The position numbers and the translations under genes are program-made. The notes beneath the pieces are model-generated. The model searched no databases and had not been told where the DNA came from. It was given only the letters and a program-made list of their open reading frames with translations. Positions 1 to 6,907 of a stretch of DNA of 12,123 nucleotides are shown here, piece after piece. Where the stretch lies: NCBI GenBank assembly GCA_900542245.1, contig UQMQ01000071.1, positions 1-12,123 of the forward strand, in the 5' to 3' direction. How positions within the stretch are numbered: position 1 is the first letter of the stretch; every line of letters starts with the position of its first letter. Origin of the DNA: an uncultured Eubacteriales bacterium. GTDB taxonomy: Bacteria > Bacillota > Clostridia > Peptostreptococcales > Anaerovoracaceae.

Positions 1-341
1 GCGTCAAAGCGCACGCCATGCATGTCCTTGACGAATTTCAGTGATTTTTGCGTTTCGACCGTCAGGGTGCGCGTGTCGCTGCGCGCGCAGTCTGGCTGTG
101 TCTCGGTGTGCGCAGCCTCCGCCGCGCCATCTGCGGGCTCGTCGATCAGCGGATTCTGCGATTTCATAATTTTGATCTCGCCGAAATCCTCTTCGGGCAG
201 TGCGAGCGCCAGCAGCTCCCGGCAAAGCGTCGGGTCGCGCATGACCAGAGAAAAGATAAAGTCGTTGGTGAAAGGCAGAAAATCCGGGTCTGGTTTCCGA
301 TCGACCGCCGGGATGGTGTTGGTATCATATTTTTCTTGCAT
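1..341 (-). CDS. Rpn/PD-(D/E)XK nuclease family transposase-like protein, 5' part (runs off left edge)
   Basis: An open frame of 113 codons starts at the ATG at 341 and is still open at the window edge. The start is set by GGAAAGGA seven bases upstream. The N-terminal pattern around residues 22-45 (LPFTNDFIFSLVMRDPTLCRELL) and the later HGVRFD at 108-113 match Rpn-type recombination-promoting nucleases, also annotated as PDDEXK-family transposases. These are DNA-cutting proteins common in anaerobic Firmicutes and Bacteroidetes. Asp113 would be the first active-site acid; the E-x-K part lies outside the window. Residues about 66-92 form an acidic, Ala/Thr-rich stretch not expected in the family. 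A promoter and a dyad at its start site lie upstream, so the gene appears to be transcribed alone. Family call fairly sure; whether the gene is intact cannot be seen. Confidence 0.8.
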   Translation of the reverse strand, partial: MQEKYDTNTIPAVDRKPDPDFLPFTNDFIFSLVMRDPTLCRELLALALPEEDFGEIKIMKSQNPLIDEPADGAAEAAHTETQPDCARSDTRTLTVETQKSLKFVKDMHGVRFD

Positions 342-454
342 AGAAAATCCTTTCCGAATAACGGCAGCAGGAGAGCAGCCGATATTCCATGTCACAGCAA
401 AAACAGCCGGCATGTTCTTGCACAAAGGGTATGTCCGCGGTGCATACAAATAGA

Positions 455-467
455 TACAGATTCTGTA
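455..467. promoter_or_regulatory. Operator-like dyad at the start site of the Rpn-gene promoter
   Basis: TACAGA-T-TCTGTA is a perfect 6-bp dyad with a one-base centre. It lies at the expected transcription start, just downstream of the minus-strand -10 box. The position suits a repressor site, but no regulator is known; this is inference from symmetry and position. Confidence 0.35.
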
Positions 468-472
468 AAACT

Positions 473-501
473 ATTCTAAAACAAACAAGGAGAAAATGCA
501 A
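473..501 (-). promoter_or_regulatory. Sigma-70-type promoter for the Rpn-family gene
   Basis: On the minus strand, TTGCAT (501-496) is followed by a 17-bp spacer and TAGAAT (478-473). The -10 matches the consensus at five of six positions and the -35 at three. The predicted start near 466 gives a leader of about 125 nt before the ATG at 341. The surrounding 342-582 stretch is AT-rich compared with the rest of the window and holds no other credible gene. Confidence 0.5.
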
Positions 502-582
502 GGGATAATATGGAAATAATAACGAAAAAATTTCGACGTTTTTCGACAAAGTGACGGGCAGGAAAGAATCATTATAAAACAG

Positions 583-625
583 AAAAATAGCCGTCCATGT
601 CTAGAAAACGGAAACGGCAATTTTT
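583..625 (-). terminator. Intrinsic terminator after the GNAT remnant, possibly bidirectional
   Basis: Read on the minus strand, GCCGT(TT)CC pairs with GGACGGC around a 13-nt loop and is followed by TATTTTT. An A-run on the 5' side pairs with the U-run, so the stem extends to about 12 positions with a single mismatch and could also work on the plus strand. It begins two bases after the stop codon of the small acetyltransferase-like frame and closes the FeoB-like/PhzF/GNAT unit. Confidence 0.75.
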
Positions 626-626
626 G

Positions 627-746
627 TTAAACCGTGTTTGTATCGTTCCATAAATCGTTATCTTGGATTTCTTCTGCCATAAACATGCGGTTCAAAGTGA
701 TCCAGCAATCTTTATCGCTTTCGCGGCATAAACGGTAAGAAAACAT
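627..746 (-). pseudogene. GNAT acetyltransferase N-terminal remnant, 39 codons
   Basis: A 39-residue frame starts at the ATG at 746 behind an excellent ribosome site (AAAAAAGGAGG, 6-nt spacing) and stops at 627-629. Its sequence (YRLCRESDKDCWITLNRMFMAEEIQDNDLWND) resembles the first helix and strand of GNAT-family N-acetyltransferases of the type LNRAFMAEEIQD-LWN. A whole enzyme has about 140-160 residues, and the acetyl-CoA-binding part is missing. No continuation is visible in any frame before the terminator that begins at 625. The simplest reading is an internal or 3' deletion that kept the start region and the terminator. Because the ribosome site and frame are intact, a translated micro-protein cannot be excluded. 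It follows the PhzF gene on the same strand after a 227-nt gap. Confidence 0.6.
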
Positions 747-814
747 TGGATACCTCCTTTTTTGTGTCTGCTGCATGGGATGTGAGCAGCCCGCGAGCGG
801 CATCTTGCTTTCAC

Positions 815-845
815 TGCACCGGCAGGCAGTGCGCCTGCCGGTGCA
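815..845. repeat. Perfect 13-bp inverted repeat downstream of the PhzF gene
   Basis: TGCACCGGCAGGC (815-827) and its exact reverse complement (833-845) flank a 5-nt loop. No T-run follows on either strand, so it is not a typical intrinsic terminator. It may be an mRNA-stabilising or processing hairpin, or a REP-like element. It lies in the 227-nt gap (747-973) between the PhzF gene and the GNAT remnant; I see no gene in that gap. Confidence 0.6.
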
Positions 846-973
846 AAATTCAGCAGGCGGCAGCTCGGTGGCGTGTTTCTTCGTGAAGCTTTTGTGACTG
901 ATGCGTTTGGGGCAGACCCCCTCCCCGCAGGTGGAAGAAGTCATGCCTGCAGGAAGCGCTGGCGCACAGCGCG

Positions 974-1900
974 CTACAGGTGGAGCTCGCCTTCGGCGAG
1001 GATGACGGCGCTGCCGCCGACCTGAATCTGGCAAGAGGCGCCGGCTGCGCCGTCTTCACAGCCGTCTGCGCTGCAGTCGGCGTCCAGGTGGGTGAGGATC
1101 AGGGAAGGACGCTGCATTTTTTCGCCCTGGATGATCTTGCAGTCGTCGCCGTCTTTGACGAAGCCGTTGAGGTAGCCGTAGTAGGTCAAGGCGCCGTTGG
1201 AGGTGCCGGTTGCGGCTTCTTCATCGATATCGTAGAGCGGTGCGAAGTTTCTCGCGTGGCAGAGAGCGTCGTCTGTCTCGTCCGCTTTGTCGAGGGTGAA
1301 CGCATGGACACCTGTGACCTTGTAGCGGTCGGAAAGCGCAGCCAAGGCAGGCATGTCCGGGGTCAGCGCCGCAAGGTCAGCCAGAGAAACGACCGGCATC
1401 ATGATGTCCGGCAGACCTGTGGAAATCATCTGCGGCAGGGGTTTCAGCCCTTTTGCAAGCTGCTCGTCGTAGGAGCTGCCCATGACTTGGTATAACTCGT
1501 CCAGTGCATCTTTTTGCGTGATCTCGCCGATTTTGACCGGGGCAGCCATGTCCATCAGCACAAAGCCGTCCTTGATAACGATGTTCAGATCACCGGCAAG
1601 GGTGTGATTTTGATACGTGTCGTTATCATGAAGGATGCCCGCGTGCAGTAACACTTTGAATGAGGCAATCGTCGCGTGACCGCAGAGATCGACTTCAGCG
1701 GCAGGGGTGAAGTAGCGGATTCGGAACTCTTTTTCACCAAGCTGTTTGATAAAGGCAGTTTCGGAGTAGCGCAGTTCTGCGGCGGTTTTGACCATAAGCG
1801 CGTCGGGCGGAAAGTCACTGCCGTCCGGGAGAATGACAACGCCGGCAGGGTTGCCGCCGAAGATGGTTTCGGTAAATGCGTCTGCGATGTAGAATTTCAT
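974..1900 (-). CDS. PhzF-family isomerase/epimerase-like protein
   Basis: 308 residues, usual for the family (about 260-300). The N-terminus reads YIADAFTETIFGGNPAGVV, the PhzF opening. RYSETAF places the expected catalytic Glu at residue 47; RYFTPAAEVDLCGHAT (62-77) and AATGTSNGAL (229-238) are the other family blocks of the two-lobed diaminopimelate-epimerase-like fold. Only some members make phenazines; most are uncharacterised isomerases, and nothing nearby suggests phenazine synthesis. Residues about 272-290 are an Asp/Ala/Cys-rich insertion before the last strand. The ATG at 1900 is preceded by AGAGAGG. The FeoB-like gene ends 111 nt upstream without a visible terminator, so co-transcription is likely. 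Family sure, substrate unknown. Confidence 0.9.
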   Translation of the reverse strand: MKFYIADAFTETIFGGNPAGVVILPDGSDFPPDALMVKTAAELRYSETAFIKQLGEKEFRIRYFTPAAEVDLCGHATIASFKVLLHAGILHDNDTYQNHTLAGDLNIVIKDGFVLMDMAAPVKIGEITQKDALDELYQVMGSSYDEQLAKGLKPLPQMISTGLPDIMMPVVSLADLAALTPDMPALAALSDRYKVTGVHAFTLDKADETDDALCHARNFAPLYDIDEEAATGTSNGALTYYGYLNGFVKDGDDCKIIQGEKMQRPSLILTHLDADCSADGCEDGAAGASCQIQVGGSAVILAEGELHL

Positions 1901-2011
1901 ATGAGTGACCTCTCTTTCTCTTTTTTGTTAACCGAAGGTATGATCTTAGGAAATCTTGTCATGTACCTTTTCCGGAATCACGATGAAAATTTTTGGCGCG
2001 GTGCAGTGTGA

Positions 2012-3238
2012 TCAGCTGCAGAAGCGCAGGATATAGCTGCCTGCTTGCCAAAGGAAGCAGGCGGCGAGCCATGCGATCATGGTTTGGGTGAAGAGCATGG
2101 CGAGCGCCGGGCGGAGACCGCCGAGGGCTTTTTTGACGGCGGCGAAGGTTGCGATGCAGGGCATGTAGAGCAGGCTGAACACCGCGAAGCTAAGGGCTGA
2201 GAGCGGTGTGAACATCTGCGTCAGCATATCGTCTGCTGCTTGCGGCGGCGTCTGTGCGTCCGCCAAAACCGCCAGTGTGCTGACGATGGCTTCTTTGGCG
2301 GAGAGTCCGGTCAGAAGAGCCGCGGCGGCACGCCAGTCGCCGAAACCGAGGGGCGCAAAAAGCGGCGCGATGGTGCGGCCGATGGATGCGAGCATGCTCT
2401 GCTGCGGCGCTGTGGTTTGCGTGAACGCAGGCGTCAAATGCTCCAAAGCCCAGATCACGCTGCTGGCCAGCAGGACGATGGTAAAAATCTTCTGCATGTA
2501 GGCGCTGCTGTTTGTCCAGGCTTGTGCGCAGGCGGCAGGCAGATCCGGGAGCCGCAGGCGGGTCGCTGCCTGCGGGGTGTTTTTGGAGGTATTTGCGGTG
2601 CTGTGTGTGCAGTGCGCACCGTGCGCCCTGCAAGCAGGCTCGGACCTGCGGGACAGCAGCTGCGTGCGCAGACGGAGCAGCGCGAAGCCGAGCAGGATGC
2701 CGGACAGGTAGAGCCCGCCAATCAGCAGAAACTGCTGCTCGCCGAAAAAGGCTGCGGCGAGCAGCGTGTACAGCGGCAGCTTGGCGCTGCAGGACAGAAA
2801 CGGTATCAAAAATATCGTCAGCCGCTTCTCCTTGCGTGTCGGGAGTTGCTCTGCCTGCATGATCGCCGGGACCGCGCAGCCGAAGCCGAGCAGGAGTGGC
2901 ATTGCACAGTCCCCGGAGAGACCTAGCCGCCGCATGGGGCGATCCAACGCACGCGAGAGCATGGCGAGCACGCCGCTGCTTTCCCAACAGGACAGACAGA
3001 AGAACAAGACGGCGATGGTCGGTACGAAAGAGAGCACACTGCCAACGCCGGTGCAGATGCCGCAGATCATGAGGTCATGCAGCATCGGTGTGCAGCCTGC
3101 GCCTTGCAGGGTGCGGTCGAGCAGTGCCGTCCACCAGACGATACCGTTTTCCATAATATGGCTGAGCAGGGGACCGAGGCTGCCAAAGGTCAGCCAGATC
3201 GACAAAAGTGCGGCGCATGCAAAGAGCAGAAGCTGCAT
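2012..3238 (-). CDS. FeoB-type iron transporter membrane domain without the G-protein domain
   Basis: 408 residues, about half of a full FeoB (roughly 650-750), covering only the membrane part. Family signatures are present: GFGCAVPAI (118-126), SCSAKLPLY (149-157), GLSAKEAIVSTL (311-322) and LLYMPCIATFAAVKK (357-371). The protein begins directly at the first membrane helix of FeoB. GGAGG seven bases before the ATG at 3238 supports this start, and no GTPase-like frame lies upstream, so this is not a simple frameshift. FeoB moves Fe(II) across the cytoplasmic membrane under control of its N-terminal GTPase; here the switch would have to be a separate protein or be absent. Residues 197-227 form a Cys/His/Thr-rich loop (CRAHGAHCTH) that could bind metal. 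Transport of another substrate is possible. Confidence 0.85.
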   Translation of the reverse strand: MQLLLFACAALLSIWLTFGSLGPLLSHIMENGIVWWTALLDRTLQGAGCTPMLHDLMICGICTGVGSVLSFVPTIAVLFFCLSCWESSGVLAMLSRALDRPMRRLGLSGDCAMPLLLGFGCAVPAIMQAEQLPTRKEKRLTIFLIPFLSCSAKLPLYTLLAAAFFGEQQFLLIGGLYLSGILLGFALLRLRTQLLSRRSEPACRAHGAHCTHSTANTSKNTPQAATRLRLPDLPAACAQAWTNSSAYMQKIFTIVLLASSVIWALEHLTPAFTQTTAPQQSMLASIGRTIAPLFAPLGFGDWRAAAALLTGLSAKEAIVSTLAVLADAQTPPQAADDMLTQMFTPLSALSFAVFSLLYMPCIATFAAVKKALGGLRPALAMLFTQTMIAWLAACFLWQAGSYILRFCS

Positions 3239-3254
3239 AAAGGTTCCTCCGTAG

Positions 3255-3269
3255 GCAAAAGTATTTTGC
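3255..3269. promoter_or_regulatory. Dyad GCAAAA-N3-TTTTGC beside the ribosome site of the FeoB-like gene
   Basis: A perfect 6-bp dyad with a 3-bp centre lies in the leader, about 17 bases before the minus-strand ATG at 3238. It could be an operator or a short hairpin next to the Shine-Dalgarno sequence. It does not match the classical Fur box as I know it. Confidence 0.3.
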
Positions 3270-3272
3270 GGA

Positions 3273-3317
3273 AAGAGTTTCCTAAGAAATATTCGCTGAT
3301 CTTCTCAGAAAACTCTT
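3273..3317 (-). promoter_or_regulatory. 16-bp leader hairpin of the FeoB-like gene
   Basis: In the minus-strand transcript AAGAGUUU-U-CUGAGAA (3317-3302) can pair with UUCUUAG-G-AAACUCUU (3288-3273) around a 13-nt loop. This gives sixteen continuous pairs, two of them G-U. Those two wobble positions pair only in the minus-strand RNA, where the gene is read, and would be mismatches on the plus strand. There is no U-run after it, so it is not a simple terminator. It lies between the promoter at 3412-3440 and the start codon. Confidence 0.5.
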
Positions 3318-3411
3318 ATCAAAAATCTCGTCAAAATATCTTATCGCCGGATCGGAAGAATTATGCCCGGGCTTTTGCGGCGCGTCAGTCTTGTCAATCG
3401 AAGGTACTTTC

Positions 3412-3440
3412 ATTATAGTGGAAAGAAATCCAAATAGCAA
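3412..3440 (-). promoter_or_regulatory. Promoter for the FeoB-like/PhzF unit
   Basis: On the minus strand TTGCTA (3440-3435), a 17-bp spacer and a perfect TATAAT (3417-3412). The start would fall near 3405, giving a structured leader of about 167 nt before the ATG at 3238. Confidence 0.65.
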
Positions 3441-3451
3441 GAAGAAGACAG

Positions 3452-3480
3452 TTCCTTTTGGCGCGGGAATATGATATAAT
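3452..3480 (+). promoter_or_regulatory. Promoter for the J-like membrane protein gene
   Basis: A perfect TATAAT (3475-3480) preceded by TGA makes an extended -10 (TGnTATAAT). The -35 position, TTCCTT at 17-bp spacing, is weak, as extended -10 promoters tolerate. It is back to back with the minus-strand promoter; the two -35 boxes are 11 bp apart, so one regulator could affect both. Confidence 0.65.
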
Positions 3481-3522
3481 GATAAAAAGTTTGCAGTTAC
3501 AGACAGAGCAAAGGAAGAGGTT

Positions 3523-4602
3523 ATGGATCGAGCGGAGTATTATAGGATTTTGGGCATACAGCAGGGGGCGTCGCGGGCGCAGATCGATCGTGCTTACAAC
3601 GAGCGCATGAAGCGGCTGCGCTCCTCGGATTTTGCGGACGAGCGGGAATACGCGGATCGCAAGCTGCGAGAGTTGAAGTATGCGTACAGTGTGGTCGCCG
3701 GGGGTGCGGCGCCGATCAGTGAGCATCAGAAGCTGGCGCATCATGCGCGCCGTAAGGACGACATGGAGATCGCGGAGACAGCGGACAGCTTTTTTGGTAA
3801 TCTCGGCGGACAGGTAAAAGCAGCCGCGGAGCGTGTGAAGCAAAGTGCGCAAAGCGCAGCGGGACATCACCCGGAGGGCAGTCACAGCCATCGCAAGGAT
3901 AAAGTGCGCGGTGCATATCAGGATGAGTCGCAGAGCCGGAGCCGCAAAGGTGCAGGCGGGCAGCGTCTGGTGAACGATGTGGAGGGTGCGCGCAGGGGCG
4001 GGCAGCCGCTGGTCAAGTCGTTTGATGTGTCGGCAGACGGCGGCAAGGCGCTCAAGACGGTGGTCGGCATCATTGTGCTGCTGCTGGCGATCGTGCCATC
4101 GATGATCGGCTCGTGCGAGAGCAATCGGTATCCGGATTACACTTTCGGCGAGGCGGAGGAGATCAGCACCGAGAATGCCTACGACAATACGGTGTACGAG
4201 GTAGACCAGCTGCTGACCAACAAGATGTCGGACTACGATTACGACGGCTGGCTGGACTACAGCGAGGTCTCGCAGAATCAGGAAACGGTCATCGACAACA
4301 TGGTGTATCTGCCGACGGAGGATGAGACGTATACGCAGCTGTTGGCGATGAAACTGGGTCTGGATTCGGCGGAGGCAGCGGTCACCTATCTCAGCGACGG
4401 AGATGACGAAGTTTATTGGCAGAATACGGATTATGAGAATGCTTGTCTGCTGGGTTCGGCGCTGATGGATGCGCCGTCGTTTGAGGAGATTGCCGGCTGT
4501 GTCAGCCTCTACAGCGGCGAACCGATTATAGATTACGGTACGTATCTGCAGTTTTTGGTCGATGTGGCGAACAGCCAGACGATTAGTGTACTTTACGGAT
4601 AG
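3523..4602 (+). CDS. J-domain-like single-pass membrane protein with an EF-hand-like loop
   Basis: 359 residues; start set by AGGAAGAGG just before the ATG at 3523. Residues 5-60 look like a J domain (EYYRILGIQQGASRAQIDRAY, then LRELKYAYSVV), but the HPD tripeptide between helices II and III, needed to stimulate DnaK, is absent; the stretch reads RLRSSDF. Residues about 61-177 are hydrophilic and basic, His/Ser/Lys-rich. One membrane helix spans about 178-197. The rest is acidic and probably outside the membrane, with DYDYDGWLDYSE at 237-248, which fits the 12-residue EF-hand pattern DxDxDGxxDxxE. There is no signal peptide, so the J-like part should be cytoplasmic. The function is unknown; a link between an intracellular partner and a calcium-sensing outer domain is speculation. 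Confidence 0.85.
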   Translation: MDRAEYYRILGIQQGASRAQIDRAYNERMKRLRSSDFADEREYADRKLRELKYAYSVVAGGAAPISEHQKLAHHARRKDDMEIAETADSFFGNLGGQVKAAAERVKQSAQSAAGHHPEGSHSHRKDKVRGAYQDESQSRSRKGAGGQRLVNDVEGARRGGQPLVKSFDVSADGGKALKTVVGIIVLLLAIVPSMIGSCESNRYPDYTFGEAEEISTENAYDNTVYEVDQLLTNKMSDYDYDGWLDYSEVSQNQETVIDNMVYLPTEDETYTQLLAMKLGLDSAEAAVTYLSDGDDEVYWQNTDYENACLLGSALMDAPSFEEIAGCVSLYSGEPIIDYGTYLQFLVDVANSQTISVLYG

Positions 4603-4811
4603 CCGGTATCAGCAGAGCAGCGATTGCATAAATTGCGTGGACGCAGCGGAGGGACGACCGGACAAAATCGGGACGCGCAGAGTTTTGCGAAAAACGCGAA
4701 ACCGCGGGGCTGGCGGATTTTCCGGGGATATGCGAGGCTTGCGGAGAAAGGCGGACGCGCAGGCGAGGTCGCGAAGAAAAAGTGAGAAAAGAGAAAGGAA
4801 ACGAGAGCGAT
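4603..4811. other. Gap between the J-like gene and mtnA; no gene seen
   Basis: 209 bp of purine-rich sequence with only short hairpins, for example GTTTT-GCGA-AAAAC near 4692 and CGGA-TTT-TCCG near 4720. I see no convincing terminator, promoter or S-box (SAM riboswitch) here, although mtn genes in other Firmicutes are often preceded by one. Confidence 0.5.
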
Positions 4812-5918
4812 ATGGAAGTTTTTGATCTTGCGCCGGTGAAGTTTACAGAGAATGAAATGCTGATTCTCGACCAGACGAAGCTGCCGGGAGAAGAGGTTTA
4901 CATAAAAATGGAGACGAAGGAGGATGTCTGGGACGCGATTCATACGCTGAAGGTGCGCGGCGCACCGGCAATCGGTGTGGCGGCGGCTTACGGACTCTAT
5001 GTTTCGACGCGGGATTTCGCGGGAACGCGCGTGAAGGAGTTTCGGGAATCTGTGCGGGAGACAAGTGCATATCTGAATACCGCAAGACCGACGGCGGTCA
5101 ATCTTTCGTGGGCGCTGAAGCGCTGCGAGGACATGCTGGACAAATATATTTCGGCGTTTGATCAAGCGGCGGACGGATTTCTCTGCAGCTGCGATCACTG
5201 TGCGGGGGATCAGGTGGACGACGCGAAGCTGCTGCTTCTGGACGAGGCGGAAAAAATCCGCAAGGAGGATGAGGCGGCCTGTTACGCGATGGGTGAGTAC
5301 GGCTTGTCGCTGCTTTCGCCCGGCATGGGGATTCTCACGCACTGCAATGCGGGTACGATCGCGACGGCGAAGTACGGCACCTGTCTGGCGCCGATTTATC
5401 TCGGACAGGAGCGCGGCTACAACTTCCGCGTGTTTGCGGATGAGACGCGGCCGCTGCTGCAGGGTGCGCGTCTGACGAGCTGGGAGCTGCACAGGTCCGG
5501 GGTGGATGTGACGCTGATCTGTGATAATATGGCTTCCATCGTGATGAAGAACGGCTGGATCGACGCGGTGGTGGTCGGCTGCGACCGCATGGCGGCGAAC
5601 GGCGACGGGGCGAACAAGATCGGGACGTCCGGCGTAGCGATTCTGGCAAAGGAGTACGGGATTCCGTTCTACATGTATGTGCCGACATCTACCATTGACC
5701 TTGCAACGCCGACCGGTGCGGAGATTCCGATTGAGCTGCGCAAGGGCGAGGAGATCTACGAAATGTGGTATGAGAAGCCGATGGCGCCTGTCGGTGTCAA
5801 GACCTACAATCCGTCCTTTGACGTGACGGACCACAAATATATTACGGCAGTGATCACCGAAAAGGGGATCGTCCGACCGCCGTATGATGTAAATTTAAGA
5901 AAGTTGTTTGAGGAGTAA
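4812..5918 (+). CDS. mtnA: S-methyl-5-thioribose-1-phosphate isomerase
   Basis: 368 residues from the ATG at 4812; family length about 345-365. The enzyme converts methylthioribose-1-phosphate to methylthioribulose-1-phosphate in methionine salvage, in the cytoplasm. Family blocks: KVRGAPAIGVAAAYG (47-61), ILTHCNAG with the catalytic Cys178, FADETRPLLQGARLTSWEL (208-226), GCDRMAANGDGANKIGT with the catalytic Asp258, and NPSFDVT near the end. Two oddities: the usual GADRI reads GCDRM, and residues about 118-138 carry an insertion containing CSCDHC. An in-frame GTG at 4782 would add ten residues, but family similarity starts at MEVFDLAPV; the ribosome site (AAGGA, 12 nt away, or GAGAG, 4 nt away) is weak. 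No other mtn gene lies in the window. Related isomerases acting on 5-deoxyribose-1-phosphate are an alternative. Confidence 0.9.
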   Translation: MEVFDLAPVKFTENEMLILDQTKLPGEEVYIKMETKEDVWDAIHTLKVRGAPAIGVAAAYGLYVSTRDFAGTRVKEFRESVRETSAYLNTARPTAVNLSWALKRCEDMLDKYISAFDQAADGFLCSCDHCAGDQVDDAKLLLLDEAEKIRKEDEAACYAMGEYGLSLLSPGMGILTHCNAGTIATAKYGTCLAPIYLGQERGYNFRVFADETRPLLQGARLTSWELHRSGVDVTLICDNMASIVMKNGWIDAVVVGCDRMAANGDGANKIGTSGVAILAKEYGIPFYMYVPTSTIDLATPTGAEIPIELRKGEEIYEMWYEKPMAPVGVKTYNPSFDVTDHKYITAVITEKGIVRPPYDVNLRKLFEE

Positions 5919-5920
5919 GC

Positions 5921-6907
5921 ATGAGTCACACAAATACAAAACCAGAGCAGAACGCGGCACAGCACGTACAGACCGGGCTTCCGGCTGCACCCGACACGCA
6001 GCCGCAGGGGTTTATCGACCGCTATGCCAAGATCTTGGTCGTGGTCGCGGTGCTGTGCGGGGCGACCTCCGGCAACTTCGGCGCGCTGATTTCGGCACCG
6101 GCTTCGGTGACAGGGTTCTGGCGGCTGCTTTTGGCGCTGCCGTTTTTTGCGGTGCCGATTTTTGCCAAGGAAGAAAGCCGCAGGAAATTGTTTGCGGTTT
6201 CTAAAAAGAACCTGCTGCTGGCGTTTTTGTCGGGCGCGTTTTTGTTCGGGCATTTCTTTACGTGGTATACGGCAGTCAAGAGCACCAATGTGGCGAGCGC
6301 AGCGGTGTTGGCATCGTTTCACCCGCTGATCGTGATTTTCATTACGGTCTTTATCTATCATAAAAAGGTGTCCGGCAAGTCGATCGCAGCGATCCTGGTC
6401 GCGCTCGGCGGCGGGGCGCTGATCATGTGCAGTGACCTTTCGGCGTTTACGGCGGGCGGGCAGCTGACCGGCAATCTTTTGGCGTTTGCGGCAGGCCTGT
6501 GCATGGGTGTATACTTTGCTTTCGGCGGCAAGGTCAGACAGGAGGTGGACGGCTCCATTTCGGTGCTGCTGATCTTTACGTCCTGCTGGATCTGCTTCAC
6601 GCTTTCCAACATCATTCCGGGCACGCCGCTTTTGGGCTATCCGCCGACAGACTATCTGTACATGATCTGTCTGACGTTCATCTGTCAGATTGGTTCCCAT
6701 GCGGTGTGGAATCTGTGCATGGGGCATGTCAGCTCGCTGTACGTTTCCACATGGGAGACGTCCGACCCGGTGTTTGCAACACTGCTGGCGGTCATCATGG
6801 TCAAGCAGATCCCGTCGACGACCGAGATCATCGGCTGTGTCATCGTTGTGGCGGCGCTGCTGATGTACAATAAATTTGAACGGGAATCGGAGCAGGCGCA
6901 TGTATAA
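5921..6907 (+). CDS. EamA/DMT-family membrane transporter
   Basis: 328 residues with a hydrophilic N-terminal tail (1-33) and about ten membrane helices arranged as two EamA repeats (about 36-170 and 184-316). GATSGNFGALISAP, FWRLLLALP and FFTWYTAVKSTNVASAAVLASFHPLIV are typical of the drug/metabolite transporter superfamily. The second half has the matching YVSTWETSDPVFATLLAVIMVKQIP. Such proteins usually export small metabolites; the substrate cannot be told. The ATG follows GAGGAG at 5910-5915, which is part of the mtnA stop region; the two genes are two bases apart and must be co-transcribed. The end overlaps the scpA start by 8 nt. Confidence 0.92.
   Translation: MSHTNTKPEQNAAQHVQTGLPAAPDTQPQGFIDRYAKILVVVAVLCGATSGNFGALISAPASVTGFWRLLLALPFFAVPIFAKEESRRKLFAVSKKNLLLAFLSGAFLFGHFFTWYTAVKSTNVASAAVLASFHPLIVIFITVFIYHKKVSGKSIAAILVALGGGALIMCSDLSAFTAGGQLTGNLLAFAAGLCMGVYFAFGGKVRQEVDGSISVLLIFTSCWICFTLSNIIPGTPLLGYPPTDYLYMICLTFICQIGSHAVWNLCMGHVSSLYVSTWETSDPVFATLLAVIMVKQIPSTTEIIGCVIVVAALLMYNKFERESEQAHV

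Noticed and set aside
22..479. Plus-strand frames of 143 codons at the left edge
   Set aside because: They lie opposite the Rpn-family gene, whose frame has a start, ribosome site and family motifs.
850..973. Second PhzF-like N-terminal fragment on the plus strand (FVTDAFGADPLPAG)
   Set aside because: A short resemblance only, no start or ribosome site, and no continuation.
2208..3254. Plus-strand frames opposite the FeoB-like gene
   Set aside because: Cys/Arg/Ala-rich shadow translations with no recognisable domain.
4603..4811. S-box (SAM) riboswitch before mtnA
   Set aside because: Looked for because of the pathway; no S-box core or terminator is present.
4593..5834. Long open frame on the minus strand (413 codons)
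   Set aside because: It lies antisense to mtnA, is His/Arg-rich and resembles no family; a by-product of GC-rich codon use.
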